Below, one piece after another: positions 8,552-16,834 of a DNA stretch of 36,573 nucleotides. Location: contig CANHCT010000014.1 of NCBI GenBank assembly GCA_947459175.1, positions 1-36,573 on the forward strand, written 5' to 3'. Position 1 is the first letter of the stretch; every line of letters starts with the position of its first letter. Under the pieces are notes generated by a model. That model was given only the letters and a program-made list of their open reading frames with translations. It had not been told where the DNA came from and did not search any database. Source of the DNA: Hymenobacteraceae bacterium. Its GTDB lineage: Bacteria; Bacteroidota; Bacteroidia; Cytophagales; Flexibacteraceae. The translations under genes and the position numbers were made by a program.

Positions 8552-9271
8552 TTATCTTCTCTTTTTATGGTGCTTGTGTCCGCCCCGGTTGCGGTTGTGC
8601 TGTCCGCCGTAGCGCTGTGTTTGCCCTCCGCCCGGGTTGTTTTGCATGATTTCTTTAGGGTTGATGCTCAGGAGGTTGTATGCGGCTACCTTTTCAGGAT
8701 CCAATACAAGGGTTCCTTTGGAAAGGGTCTTCAGATTTTCGATTACCACGACATCTTCCGGCATTTCTTTGCTGTGGGTAAAGACAAAAACCTTCATCAT
8801 TCTGCCCAAAAAAAGCATGGCCTGCTCTTTTTCTTCTTCGTTTTGAATGGCTTTTGCCTGTTCAATCAGAATCTCAATGTTTTTGCCGTAATGCTTGAAG
8901 CGGGCTGAACCTGTGCGATAGGGTACCGGCCGGGGCTTCCGAATGAGGGTATCGCTTTCGGGCTTGGGAAAAGGTGAATCTACATCGAGCTGCATGTGGG
9001 TCATCACATACAGGTGATCCCAGAGTTTCTGGTAGTAGTCGTTGGGCTCACCTACCACCGGGTTCAGCTGCTTCATCAGTTCCACCAGGGTGATGGCCAT
9101 TTTGGTTCTTCGCTCCCGGTCTTCGATGGTCAGCAGGTGGCGGGCCATGTTCTGGATATTCCGGCCATACTCCCGGAATGTGACGCTCTCCAACTGATTG
9201 GTGTACACAAAAGGTTTGGCTTCTTTTGGTACCCTTGGTTCGGCAGGCTGCCGTGAAAATCTCCTCTCCAT
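8552..9271 (-). CDS. DUF4290 family protein
   Basis: 239 residues. The core matches the DUF4290 family, which is widespread in and apparently restricted to Bacteroidota: FREYGRNIQNMARHLLTIED and then KLWDHLYVMTHMQLDVDSPF. The function is unknown. The protein is soluble and helical, with no signal peptide. The last 25 residues are low-complexity and basic (rich in Gly, Gln, Arg, His and Lys, ending HKHHKKRR), suggesting contact with nucleic acid; that is inference. It sits between rho (54 bases upstream) and murA (10 bases downstream) on the same strand, so it is probably cotranscribed with both. Confidence 0.85.
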   Translation of the reverse strand: MERRFSRQPAEPRVPKEAKPFVYTNQLESVTFREYGRNIQNMARHLLTIEDRERRTKMAITLVELMKQLNPVVGEPNDYYQKLWDHLYVMTHMQLDVDSPFPKPESDTLIRKPRPVPYRTGSARFKHYGKNIEILIEQAKAIQNEEEKEQAMLFLGRMMKVFVFTHSKEMPEDVVVIENLKTLSKGTLVLDPEKVAAYNLLSINPKEIMQNNPGGGQTQRYGGQHNRNRGGHKHHKKRR

Positions 9272-9325
9272 CAGGTAATTAATGCGTATTTGTTGTGATG
9301 TGAAACGGATGCAGTATCATCATTT

Positions 9326-11074
9326 TTACCCGTTCATGGATGCAAGGAATTCGGCATTGCTTCTTGAAAATTTCATGCGCTCTTTCAAAAACTCCATGGC
9401 TTCTATGGAATTCATATCGCTCATGTGCTTTCTCAGAATCCATACCCGCTGGAGTTCTTCCTTGTCCATCAGCAAATCTTCGCGGCGGGTTCCGGAGGCG
9501 GGAACATCGATGGCAGGATAAACGCGTTTATTGGCCAGCCTTCTGTCGAGCTGCAATTCCATGTTTCCGGTACCTTTGAATTCTTCAAAAATCACCTCGT
9601 CCATTTTGGAGCCTGTATCAATCAGGGCAGTAGCTATAATGGTGAGGCTGCCGCCGTTTTCCACATTCCGGGCTGCTCCGAAGAAGCGCTTGGGTTTGTG
9701 CAGGGCATTGGCATCCACCCCGCCGGACAGGATTTTTCCTGAGGAAGGTACTACTGTATTGTATGCCCTGGCAAGTCGTGTGATGGAGTCCAGCAATATC
9801 ACCACATCGTGTCCGCATTCTACCAGTCTTTTTGCTTTTTCGAGAGCGATGGTGGCTACCTTTACATGGCGTTCGGCCTGCTCATCGAAAGTAGAGGCAA
9901 TCACTTCAGCCTTCACGCTCCGCTGCATATCGGTTACCTCCTCGGGCCTTTCGTCAATGAGCAGAATGATGAGAAAAACTTCGGGATGATTGTGAGAAAT
10001 GGCATTCGCTATCTCTTTCAGCAATACGGTTTTACCTGTTTTTGGCTGAGCTACGATCATACCCCGCTGTCCTTTGCCAATGGGGGCAAACAAATCCAAT
10101 ATCCGGGTAGAAAGCTGGTCCTGGGTGGTGCTGAGGTTCAGTCTTTCATCGGGAAACAGGGGCGTAAGGTATTCGAATGCTACCCGGTCGCGGATTTCAT
10201 CGGTGGTTTTGCCGTTGATGTTTTCCACCTTCAGCAGGGCAAAGTACTTTTCTCCTTCCTTGGGGGCCCGGATCTGGCCGGTCACGGTATCCCCGGTTTT
10301 GAGGCCGAAAAGTTTGATCTGCGAGGGTGATACATAGATATCATCCGGGCTGGATAGATAGTTGTATTCGGGTGAGCGAAGAAAACCATACCCTTCGTTG
10401 GTGATTTCCAGCACGCCCATGCTGCTCACGATGCCGTCGAATTCCCGGAAATTGATTTCCTGTCTTCTGGGGCGGTATTGAGGCGGAATGGCTTCATATC
10501 CTTCGGGACCCCGGTCGAATGCACCCTGCGGAGGTCCGGGAGCTGCGTTTCTTTCAAATCTCGGATGCCGTTCATGCCGACCGCCTCTTTCCGGTCTCTG
10601 TGGATTTTCGGTTTGAATTTCTGCCACCGGGGGCAGGGGAGGAGCTTCCTGTTCGCTGTGGCTTACTTCCTGAACAAAGGGCGCCGGTTCTTCCTCAGGT
10701 TCCGGGCTGAAAGAGTTCATGATCTGATCGATGTCCATCCTGAAATCTTTGAGAATGTCCTCTGCCTGAGCCGGCGACTTTCTTTCCACAGGATAGGAAC
10801 GGGCATCGCTGTCCTGTTCATCATCAGCCAAACCCGGGATTTCGGTCTGACCGGACTCGGCAGATTTTTTAAGCCGGGGCCGCCTTTTGAGTCTGGAGGC
10901 AGAATCGCTTGCCGGACCCTCTTTCAGAGCGGCATTTGCTTTTTTCTGGCTGTCGAGGATGCTCTGAATCAGTTCTTCTTTATTCAGTTTTTTGAAATTG
11001 GAAACGCCGGATGATTCGGCAATTTCTTTCAGCTCAGTGATGAGGTAGCTTTTTAAATCTTCTGCAGTATGCAT
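9326..11074 (-). CDS. rho: Transcription termination factor Rho
   Basis: 582 residues, about 160 longer than E. coli Rho. A Rho_N/SAP-like helical domain (about 1-45) is followed by a long disordered insert (about 50-205) rich in Pro, Glu and Arg, as in other Bacteroidota. The cold-shock-type RNA-binding domain (about 208-290) carries GYGFLR. The RecA-like ATPase shows Walker A PKTGKT (344-349), Walker B VVILLDS and the conserved [20 protein letters not shown]. Rho is a hexameric ATP-dependent helicase that ends transcription of untranslated RNA. It begins a leftward run with DUF4290 and murA. A 700-base gene-free region lies upstream and may contain its promoter and leader. Confidence 0.97.
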   Translation of the reverse strand: MHTAEDLKSYLITELKEIAESSGVSNFKKLNKEELIQSILDSQKKANAALKEGPASDSASRLKRRPRLKKSAESGQTEIPGLADDEQDSDARSYPVERKSPAQAEDILKDFRMDIDQIMNSFSPEPEEEPAPFVQEVSHSEQEAPPLPPVAEIQTENPQRPERGGRHERHPRFERNAAPGPPQGAFDRGPEGYEAIPPQYRPRRQEINFREFDGIVSSMGVLEITNEGYGFLRSPEYNYLSSPDDIYVSPSQIKLFGLKTGDTVTGQIRAPKEGEKYFALLKVENINGKTTDEIRDRVAFEYLTPLFPDERLNLSTTQDQLSTRILDLFAPIGKGQRGMIVAQPKTGKTVLLKEIANAISHNHPEVFLIILLIDERPEEVTDMQRSVKAEVIASTFDEQAERHVKVATIALEKAKRLVECGHDVVILLDSITRLARAYNTVVPSSGKILSGGVDANALHKPKRFFGAARNVENGGSLTIIATALIDTGSKMDEVIFEEFKGTGNMELQLDRRLANKRVYPAIDVPASGTRREDLLMDKEELQRVWILRKHMSDMNSIEAMEFLKERMKFSRSNAEFLASMNG

Positions 11075-11585
11075 AAATGCAATAAAATCAAGGAGAAACC
11101 TTAATGAATATGGGGACGGTAATAATCAGATCAACAACAAAGGATAAGTGGAATCCGCACGGAGCGCAGGATATGGAAATCTTGAGGGCGCTCCTCTTAA
11201 AGAGTTGCAAGTATACCAAAAAACAGAATCATTCTCCAAAAAAGGCCTTTCAAAAAAAATAAATAATATTCCGGTCCGGCCTTTTTCCATACCAAAAGAA
11301 TACCCCATAAGAATATGTCTGTTACCCGTTTCAACAGAAAGGGTAAGGAGGGATGATGCCGGTCAAAAAACAATGTACCGGATTTTGGGCAGCATCGAAA
11401 TCGTTGGAACCGAATTCTTTTTCAGCTCCGGTTTCTCACAAATACCCTGAAAAAGAGCGGATTGGTCCTTTCCTTCAGAAAAGATAATTACTTTTTGATT
11501 CCTTTTTCCACCACACTCCGGACGATGCAAAAAACCTGCAACATGAGAGTATAGTCTAAGGTAGTAATTTTTTTTCGACTCATCC

Positions 11586-11613
11586 TATTATATTACTGAA
11601 ATTCAATATTATA
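11586..11613. repeat. AT-rich imperfect inverted repeat upstream of the MerR gene
   Basis: TATTATATT (11586-11594) and AATATTATA (11605-11613) form an inverted pair with one mismatch in nine and a 10-base spacer. It lies about 160 bases before the MerR-family start codon. MerR proteins bind dyads, so it could be an operator, but it is far from the candidate -7 element and AT-rich dyads arise easily by chance. Confidence 0.3.
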
Positions 11614-11701
11614 AGGGGTGGTTTCCGATGGGAAGTTCCCTTTGGTCTGTTGACAGGTTCAAATTTCTTTCCGGCTTTCCGGCGGGCGGAAAAAAGAAAA
11701 T

Positions 11702-11709
11702 TACTTTTG
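11702..11709 (+). promoter_or_regulatory. Candidate -7 element of the MerR-family gene
   Basis: TACTTTTG matches the Bacteroidota -7 consensus TAnnTTTG exactly. It would give a leader of about 55-60 bases before the ATG at 11775. I find no TTG at the usual distance upstream; the -33 region is instead a GC-rich stretch (CCGGCGGGCGG), so the promoter may need an activator. Confidence 0.4.
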
Positions 11710-11774
11710 CAAAATCACCGACAGGCCCAGATGTCCTGTATACGGAATTACCTTAACCTATCTGCCTTTGCCTT

Positions 11775-12137
11775 ATGCTAATTCATGAGCTTTCCAGGAA
11801 AACGGGAGTATCTCCCCATACCATTCGCTTTTATGAAAAATATGGTCTGATCAGGGGCAAAAGAAAAGAGGAGATTAAATCCAACAATTATTTTCATTAC
11901 GATGACGAGGCTGTTTATAAACTGGAGCTAATCAGAGATGCCAAGTCAATCGGGTTCACACTGTCAGAAATCAAGCATCTGATTGAGGCATGGTACGATA
12001 AGAAATTTTCTGTGGCGCAGAAACTTGATATTCTGGATCAAAAACTGGTCGCCATTGATGAAAAAATAAAACAGTTAAAGGACATGAAAAAACTCCATAC
12101 GGAGTTTAAAAAGGAAATTGCGGAGCATGATTGCTAG
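11775..12137 (+). CDS. MerR family transcriptional regulator
   Basis: 120 residues. The N-terminal winged helix-turn-helix is typical of MerR: IHELSRKTGVSPHTIRFYEK, then YGLIRGKR and a wing ending NNYFHYDDEAVYKLELI. GFTLSEIKHLIEAW follows, and a dimerising coiled coil covers about residues 80-115. There is no effector-binding domain beyond the coiled coil. A single Cys is the last residue (AEHDC), so a metal- or thiol-sensing site is possible but not shown. Its target is not evident: the nearest genes are convergent or distant. Its TAG stop at 12135-12137 overlaps the stop of the convergent acyltransferase gene. Confidence 0.85.
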   Translation: MLIHELSRKTGVSPHTIRFYEKYGLIRGKRKEEIKSNNYFHYDDEAVYKLELIRDAKSIGFTLSEIKHLIEAWYDKKFSVAQKLDILDQKLVAIDEKIKQLKDMKKLHTEFKKEIAEHDC

Positions 12138-13192
12138 TATGCAAACCGGTCCTTTAATCTATTGATCGGTTTTTCAATTATAAACCAGGACAGGCTGGTA
12201 ATCAGGAGGGTTACAGTGGAATAGAGGATCCAAAGTACCCAATATGGAGGATAGGCTATGCCGGACTTGAATATCAAATGAATCACCAAATCCGGAACAA
12301 AAAGGTGGTACAGGTACAGGCCGTAACTCACTTTTCCCAAATACAATACCAAGGGGCTCCTGAAGAAAATTGCCGCAATTCCTTTGGTACCGGATATGGC
12401 CTGGTATATCAAAAAAGCGCAACCTGCATAATAAAAGGGCACCACCTGTCCGATAAAACTAAGTCCATGAAAATGAATTACTTGCCATTTGGGCAAAATG
12501 CTGATCACCCAAAGAGATATCCAAAGAATCCATCCAAACCGGACCTTTCTTCCCTCCCGCAGCCAAAGGGCAAGTGCAGATCCGATTCCGAAGCCATCGA
12601 ACTGACAAAGCGGGAATTTTGAATATTGGGAATCCGGATGCCGGAGATAAAGCCCGGCTTTGAATGCCATAGAAATGCCGATAAATCCAATAATCAGCCA
12701 CCAGAGACGACTCGAAGGCCAAATCAACAGCAGAGCCGGCCATATCAGGTAATATTGCTCTTCAATGGCCAGAGACCACAAATGTTCCACATAGCCGGAA
12801 TGCCAATTGTCGGTAAAAAACAACAAAAAATTGTAGGCATAACCATACAGCCAAGGCCATATTTCACGGCAAGACCCAATCCCCAAAGCCACCAAAACAC
12901 TGATATACAGGTAGTAAATCGGAAAAATTCTCAGGGTTCTGCGAATGTAAAATGTCTTTAGAATTTTAATTCTTTCTTTGGCTGTTCCACTCAGAAAGGC
13001 TTCTTTTTGGTTAAGCAGAATGTTGGTAATCAGGTATCCTGAGAGCACAAAAAACAGGGCCACGCCCATTGCCCCCCCTAGATGAAGATAATAGAAGCTG
13101 CCTTTGTACCAGTGATGAACAATTACCATCAGAACCGCCAGCGTCCTTACTCCGTCAAGATCGGGATAATAGGTGCTTTTCTGTGTGCTCAT
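12134..13192 (-). CDS. Acyltransferase 3 family membrane protein
   Basis: 352 residues with about ten hydrophobic segments. The family's N-terminal signature is present: YPDLDGVRTLAVLMVIVHHW, with His26 and His27 as the likely catalytic region, then GVALFFVLSGYLIT and an Arg-rich loop FYIRRTLRIFPIYYLY. EHLWSLAIEEQYYLIWP completes the acyltransferase 3 / OafA pattern. Such enzymes O-acetylate or O-acylate surface sugars (O-antigen, exopolysaccharide, peptidoglycan) from acyl-CoA across the inner membrane; the acceptor here is unknown. Its ATG overlaps the TGA of the upstream spermidine-synthase-like gene by four bases in the TCAT configuration (13189-13192), so the two are probably translationally coupled. 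Confidence 0.88.
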   Translation of the reverse strand: MSTQKSTYYPDLDGVRTLAVLMVIVHHWYKGSFYYLHLGGAMGVALFFVLSGYLITNILLNQKEAFLSGTAKERIKILKTFYIRRTLRIFPIYYLYISVLVALGIGSCREIWPWLYGYAYNFLLFFTDNWHSGYVEHLWSLAIEEQYYLIWPALLLIWPSSRLWWLIIGFIGISMAFKAGLYLRHPDSQYSKFPLCQFDGFGIGSALALWLREGRKVRFGWILWISLWVISILPKWQVIHFHGLSFIGQVVPFYYAGCAFLIYQAISGTKGIAAIFFRSPLVLYLGKVSYGLYLYHLFVPDLVIHLIFKSGIAYPPYWVLWILYSTVTLLITSLSWFIIEKPINRLKDRFAY

Positions 13193-14670
13193 TTATTGAA
13201 ATAATCGCTCAACATTTCTTCGGCAAAATGCTCCACAGGAGCAAAGTCGTCGGTAAGCACCATGCCCTGTCCGGCTTCAATATTTGATGCCGGAACTTCC
13301 TGCGCCAGCATTTGCCGGATTTCTTCCGAAACAGCAGGGGCCTGATATCCTTTCGGGGTCTTCTGACACACCAGCATCAGGTTCTGAACCTGCCCGTCGG
13401 GGGTGGCCTGATTGGGCTTGAACACCCTGACGGACGGAAAAACGAGGCCGCAGGTCTTTACCATGGCGCGGAGCAGGTCGCGGTGCGGACCGGCCACGGG
13501 ACTTAAAATGTTGATAATTAATATTCCTTCTTTTGTCAGGGCCTCATGCATTTTGCGCATGGCTTCCACCGAAACCAGATGAAAGGGTATAGAAAACAGA
13601 GACCGATAGGCATCGCCCATGATTACATCATATTTTTTTGTGGTCTGATTCAGATAGATACGGCCATCGGCATGGATTGGGATGGTGCGTTCGTCGGGCC
13701 TGAACCGAAAATCTTTTTCGGCTATGCGGGTGAGGGCCGGGTCGATTTCTACCACATCCATTTTCAACCCGGGGTTTGCTTTCTGAAAATATTTGGGTAC
13801 CGAATAGGCCCCGCCTCCGATAAGCAGGGTGTTTTGCGGATTCGGATGGAAATAAAACATCAGTTTGTAAAATCTTGAGTAGACAAATGCCAGTGAATCA
13901 GAATCCTTGTACATTCCTGAACTGAACTCATTCCCTACTTTCATGATTTTCAGCGGCCGGCCTTCCGGGTCGGGATATTCCACCACCTGCACCGAGCAGT
14001 ATTCGGTATCCACAATATTTTCTTTTTCGCTTTTGCCGAAAGACTGAATAAACGGTGCCACCATAAAGAGCAAAAGGGCCATCAGAACATCGCTATTCTT
14101 GCGGTTCATCAGCGAAAGCAAAAGGGTGAGGACCGAAAGAATAAAGAGAATATTCCGGCTGCCAATCCAAGCCATGAGGTAAAATCCCACCAGGAAGGTG
14201 CCCACAATACTACCCAGCGAAGACAAAGCATACAGCCTCCCGATGGTGGCTCCGGCATGGTCCACATCTTTCATACGGATGCGAACGGCCTGCGGAGAAA
14301 CCATGCCCAGTAAGTATGCTGGCACTCCAAATAAAATGCAGGCCGAAATGGCGGCACTCCACTTTACAGAAACAAGCCAATAGGTAATATAGGCCATGAT
14401 ATAGGTATTGATAATGGCCACTACGCCGATACTCAGTCCGGCATAAAACAAAATGTGGGCAAGCCGCTTCTGGCTGGGGTCACGGTCAGCCTGGATGCCT
14501 CCATAATAGTAACCCAGACTTAGACTCGCCAGAATGACCCCGATCAGGCTGGTCCAGATAAAAGTGGAAGTGCCTACATACGGAGCCAGAATCCGGGAAC
14601 CGGTCAGTTCCAGCATCATCACCACTGCTCCGCTCAGAAAAACTGTTCCTTCCAGTATGTATTTTTTCAT
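13189..14670 (-). CDS. Membrane-fused spermidine-synthase-like protein
   Basis: 493 residues from the ATG at 14670; the frame extends to 14811, but that part overlaps rsmI and lacks membrane character. The first half has about seven or eight membrane segments (from ILEGTVFLSGAVVMMLEL onward). The second half is a Rossmann aminopropyltransferase/methyltransferase fold: TLLIGGGAYSVP nucleotide loop, MDVVEIDPAL acidic strand end, and VIMGDAYRSLFSIPFHLVS in the active-site region. The architecture is that of fused membrane spermidine synthases. True spermidine production is not certain: many such proteins stand alone without SpeD, and none is in this window. It lies 67 bases after rsmI on the same strand and overlaps the acyltransferase gene. 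Confidence 0.75.
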   Translation of the reverse strand: MKKYILEGTVFLSGAVVMMLELTGSRILAPYVGTSTFIWTSLIGVILASLSLGYYYGGIQADRDPSQKRLAHILFYAGLSIGVVAIINTYIMAYITYWLVSVKWSAAISACILFGVPAYLLGMVSPQAVRIRMKDVDHAGATIGRLYALSSLGSIVGTFLVGFYLMAWIGSRNILFILSVLTLLLSLMNRKNSDVLMALLLFMVAPFIQSFGKSEKENIVDTEYCSVQVVEYPDPEGRPLKIMKVGNEFSSGMYKDSDSLAFVYSRFYKLMFYFHPNPQNTLLIGGGAYSVPKYFQKANPGLKMDVVEIDPALTRIAEKDFRFRPDERTIPIHADGRIYLNQTTKKYDVIMGDAYRSLFSIPFHLVSVEAMRKMHEALTKEGILIINILSPVAGPHRDLLRAMVKTCGLVFPSVRVFKPNQATPDGQVQNLMLVCQKTPKGYQAPAVSEEIRQMLAQEVPASNIEAGQGMVLTDDFAPVEHFAEEMLSDYFNK

Positions 14671-14737
14671 GCAGAAAATAATGGCTGCAAATAACCTTTT
14701 AAATCGTGGTAAAATAAAACCCAGGCGTGCATGGCGT

Positions 14738-15406
14738 TCAATCGGGCTTTGATTCCAGGCAAACCACAAATTCACCCTTGGGTTCTTTTTCCTTGAAATG
14801 AAGCAGAACATCTGATACAGTGCCTCTTATGGTTTCTTCAAACATCTTTGAAATTTCCCTGGAAACAGAAATGCGCCTTTCGCCTTGTCCCAATTCCGTC
14901 AATTCTTCCAAAAGCCGGATAATCCGATAAGGAGATTCATACAAAACGATGGTGGCATCTGATTCCAGCATTTTTTTCAGTCGGGTTTGTCTTCCTTTCT
15001 TTTGAGGAAGAAAACCTTCGAAAAGAAAACGGTCGGTGGAAAAGCCTGAAACCACAAGGGCTGGCACACAAGCCGTAGCACCCGGCAAACATTGGATTTC
15101 TATTCCTTCGGCCAATGACTCCCGCACCAGCAAAAAGCCAGGATCTGAAATTCCCGGTGTTCCGGCATCACTGATCATGGCTATGTTTTGACCTTCTTTC
15201 AGCGATTTTACCAAACTTTTTATTTTCTGGTGCTCGTTGTGCATATGAAAACTGGACAGCGGCCTTTTTATATCGAAGTGCTTGAGCAACAGGCCTGATT
15301 TGCGGGTATCTTCAGCCAGAATCAGGTCGGCAGATTTCAAAATCTGCAGGGCCCGGAAGGTGATGTCTTCCAGATTTCCGATGGGAGTAGGAACAAGATA
15401 CAGCAT
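14738..15406 (-). CDS. rsmI: 16S rRNA (cytidine(1402)-2'-O)-methyltransferase
   Basis: 222 residues, tetrapyrrole-methylase fold. Motifs in order: LVPTPIGNLEDIT at the N-terminus, LILAEDTRKSGLLLKHF, SFHMHNEH, and the SAM-binding MISDAGTPGISDPG. The order matches RsmI, which methylates the ribose of C1402 in the decoding centre of 16S rRNA. The protein is shorter than the roughly 286-residue E. coli enzyme because it lacks the C-terminal extension; shorter forms are common in Bacteroidota. First gene of a leftward run with the spermidine-synthase-like and acyltransferase genes; divergent from the Fur-family gene. Confidence 0.93.
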   Translation of the reverse strand: MLYLVPTPIGNLEDITFRALQILKSADLILAEDTRKSGLLLKHFDIKRPLSSFHMHNEHQKIKSLVKSLKEGQNIAMISDAGTPGISDPGFLLVRESLAEGIEIQCLPGATACVPALVVSGFSTDRFLFEGFLPQKKGRQTRLKKMLESDATIVLYESPYRIIRLLEELTELGQGERRISVSREISKMFEETIRGTVSDVLLHFKEKEPKGEFVVCLESKPD

Positions 15407-15469
15407 TTTTCAGTTATTCATTTTTCGGAATCACAAAGGTTTCACCAATTGCCGGATTCAAAAAAGTTT

Positions 15470-15501
15470 TTTGGCGGATAAAACTTAATATTCCATATTT
15501 G
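15470..15501 (+). promoter_or_regulatory. Candidate promoter of the Fur/PerR-like gene
   Basis: TTTG at 15470-15473 is followed after 20 bases by CATATTTG at 15494-15501, which matches TAnnTTTG in all fixed positions except the first. Transcription would begin near 15506, just before the dyad at 15515-15527 and about 27 bases before the TTG start codon. Confidence 0.45.
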
Positions 15502-15514
15502 CGAATCAATTTCA

Positions 15515-15527
15515 AATAATAATTATT
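15515..15527. promoter_or_regulatory. Candidate Fur/PerR-type operator (6-1-6 dyad)
   Basis: AATAATAATTATT is a perfect 6-1-6 inverted repeat. It matches the GATAAT-n-ATTATC half-site arrangement of Fur/PerR boxes except for the two outermost bases. It lies between the candidate promoter and the start codon of a Fur-family gene, where it could serve autoregulation. The region is AT-rich, so chance occurrence cannot be excluded. Confidence 0.4.
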
Positions 15528-15532
15528 CCTAT

Positions 15533-15946
15533 TTGGAAAATTTTAAAGAAATACTCAAAGAAAAAAACCTGAAGGTTTCCAGCGCCAGAATCCGGATTAT
15601 GGAAAAACTCGCTCAGCCTCAGGTCCATTATTCCGCCGAAGAACTTTTTCAAAGCCTGACAACCGACCTGCCGGGTTTGTCGCTCGCTACCGTGTATAAA
15701 AATCTGGAAGACATGCGTCTTGCCGGTTTGCTTCGATTGGTGCAGTCGGCCAATCAGATAAAAAAATACGAGTGGGAGCGGGGCGACCATTTTCATTTGG
15801 TCAGCGACAACAAGATTACCGACCTCAGCGACGAGCAGTTGTTTGAAAAAGTCCGGGATCTGATTGCCGGTGCCCTCAAGGATAAATTTCAGGTAGAAGG
15901 GTTGGATGTTCAAATTTTTGGGCGGCCGCTTTCTGCCTCCAACTGA
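15533..15946 (+). CDS. Fur/PerR-family regulator without cysteines
   Basis: 137 residues. The start is the TTG at 15533: no ATG lies between it and the in-frame stop at 15479, and the next ATG (15599) would delete the first helices of the winged helix. The DNA-binding domain reads KVSSARIRIMEKLAQ and LSLATVYKNLEDM, as in Fur proteins. The regulatory metal site is recognisable: His32, Glu80, His86, His88 and Asp97 align with PerR His37, Asp85, His91, His93 and Asp104. Glu at the PerR Asp85 position is Fur-like. The protein contains no cysteine at all, so the structural Zn(Cys)4 site of PerR is absent. The peroxiredoxin gene follows 60 bases downstream, suggesting control of peroxide defence. 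Confidence 0.85.
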   Translation: MENFKEILKEKNLKVSSARIRIMEKLAQPQVHYSAEELFQSLTTDLPGLSLATVYKNLEDMRLAGLLRLVQSANQIKKYEWERGDHFHLVSDNKITDLSDEQLFEKVRDLIAGALKDKFQVEGLDVQIFGRPLSASN

Positions 15947-16006
15947 ACCGGGCGATTGGCCGGGGCCGCATTTTTAGCAGAACTTAATTTTAATCTACAT
16001 AAAAAA

Positions 16007-16639
16007 ATGACAAGTATCGTGAGAAGAAAAGCACCCTCCTTTTCTGCGGGTGCAGTAATCAATGGCGAAGAAATAGTGGAAAACTATTCTCTCGACCAGT
16101 TTTTGGGCAAAAAGTATGTGGTATTTTTCTTTTACCCCAAGGATTTTACCTATGTGTGCCCAACTGAAATTTTGGCCTTTCAGGAAAAACTGGCTGAATT
16201 TGAAAGCCGGGACGCTGTGGTGGTGGGCTGTTCTACCGACACCCCGGAAACGCATTTGGCCTGGCTGATGACACCCAAGAAAAACGGTGGAATTGAGGGT
16301 GTTACCTATCCGATAGTTGCCGATACGGCCAAAACAATTGCCACCAATTTTGGCGTGCTGGCAGGTGATTATGGCTATAATGAGGAAGGTGATCTTGAAT
16401 TTTCAGGTGTGCCCATCGCTATGCGGGGTACTTTTTTGATTGACAAAGAAGGGATTGTACGCCACGCTGTTGTCAATGACTTTCCTCTTGGAAGAAACAT
16501 CGACGACACCCTGCGCCTGCTAAAGGCCCTTCAGTACACGGAGAAATACGGTGAAGTTTGCCCCGCCAACTGGGATGAAGGCAAGGACGCCATGAAAGAA
16601 TCGAGAGAGTCGGTGGCCAATTATCTGGCTAACCACTAA
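16007..16639 (+). CDS. Typical 2-Cys peroxiredoxin (AhpC/Prx1 type)
   Basis: 210 residues from the ATG at 16007; an upstream in-frame TTG at 15956 only adds unrelated residues. Peroxidatic Cys51 lies in FTYVCPTEI, and resolving Cys185 in EVCPANW marks the typical 2-Cys dimer. The protein reduces hydrogen peroxide and organic peroxides in the cytoplasm using thioredoxin or AhpF. GVPIAMRGTFLIDKEG and the C-terminal region after VCPANW are complete. It directly follows the Fur-family regulator, and a strong hairpin terminator 25 bases after its stop closes the pair. Confidence 0.96.
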   Translation: MTSIVRRKAPSFSAGAVINGEEIVENYSLDQFLGKKYVVFFFYPKDFTYVCPTEILAFQEKLAEFESRDAVVVGCSTDTPETHLAWLMTPKKNGGIEGVTYPIVADTAKTIATNFGVLAGDYGYNEEGDLEFSGVPIAMRGTFLIDKEGIVRHAVVNDFPLGRNIDDTLRLLKALQYTEKYGEVCPANWDEGKDAMKESRESVANYLANH

Positions 16640-16660
16640 CAAGAAAAAACTGCTTAAAAC

Positions 16661-16698
16661 AAAAGACCGGTTTCCCCGTGCGGGAGCCGGTTTTTTTT
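16661..16698 (+). terminator. Rho-independent terminator after the peroxiredoxin gene
   Basis: ACCGG (16666-16670) pairs with CCGGT (16687-16691), with an inner CCC/GGG pairing around GTGC, followed by eight T residues. The A-run before the stem (16661-16664) pairs with the T-run, so it could also work in reverse. Confidence 0.85.
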
Positions 16699-16834
16699 AT
16701 GGCCTGGTGTAATGGTTTTGTTTTCAGTGATTTATAAATCCTGCAATTCTTTTTTTTGAAGATGGCTGAAATTTTTTTCTTGCCGCACCGGACTAAATCT
16801 GATTTTGCGGCCCCGTTTTTCCTGGAAAGTGGGC

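Larger units (their letters stand above)
11075..11774. other. 700-base intergenic region between divergent rho and merR-type genes
   Basis: No convincing gene. Short frames (11126-11308 minus, 60 codons; 11148-11450 plus, 100 codons) lack domain-like content. Visible structure: AAAAAAGGCC at 11238-11247 faces GGCCTTTTT at 11278-11286, a possible long-loop hairpin; the palindrome CTCTTAAAGAG lies near 11194-11204; an AT-rich imperfect dyad lies at 11586-11613; and a TACTTTTG -7-like element lies at 11702-11709, ahead of the MerR gene. The part next to rho may be a long leader, since rho is autoregulated in E. coli, but nothing in the sequence proves it. Confidence 0.5.

Noticed and set aside
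11238-11286. AAAAAAGGCC / GGCCTTTTT pair as a terminator
   Set aside because: The loop would be about 30 bases and no gene ends nearby on either strand; kept only as a note on the intergenic region.
11126-11308. 60-codon minus frame upstream of rho as a leader peptide
   Set aside because: E. coli rho has a leader peptide, but this frame has no ribosome site or conservation I can judge, so it is not called.
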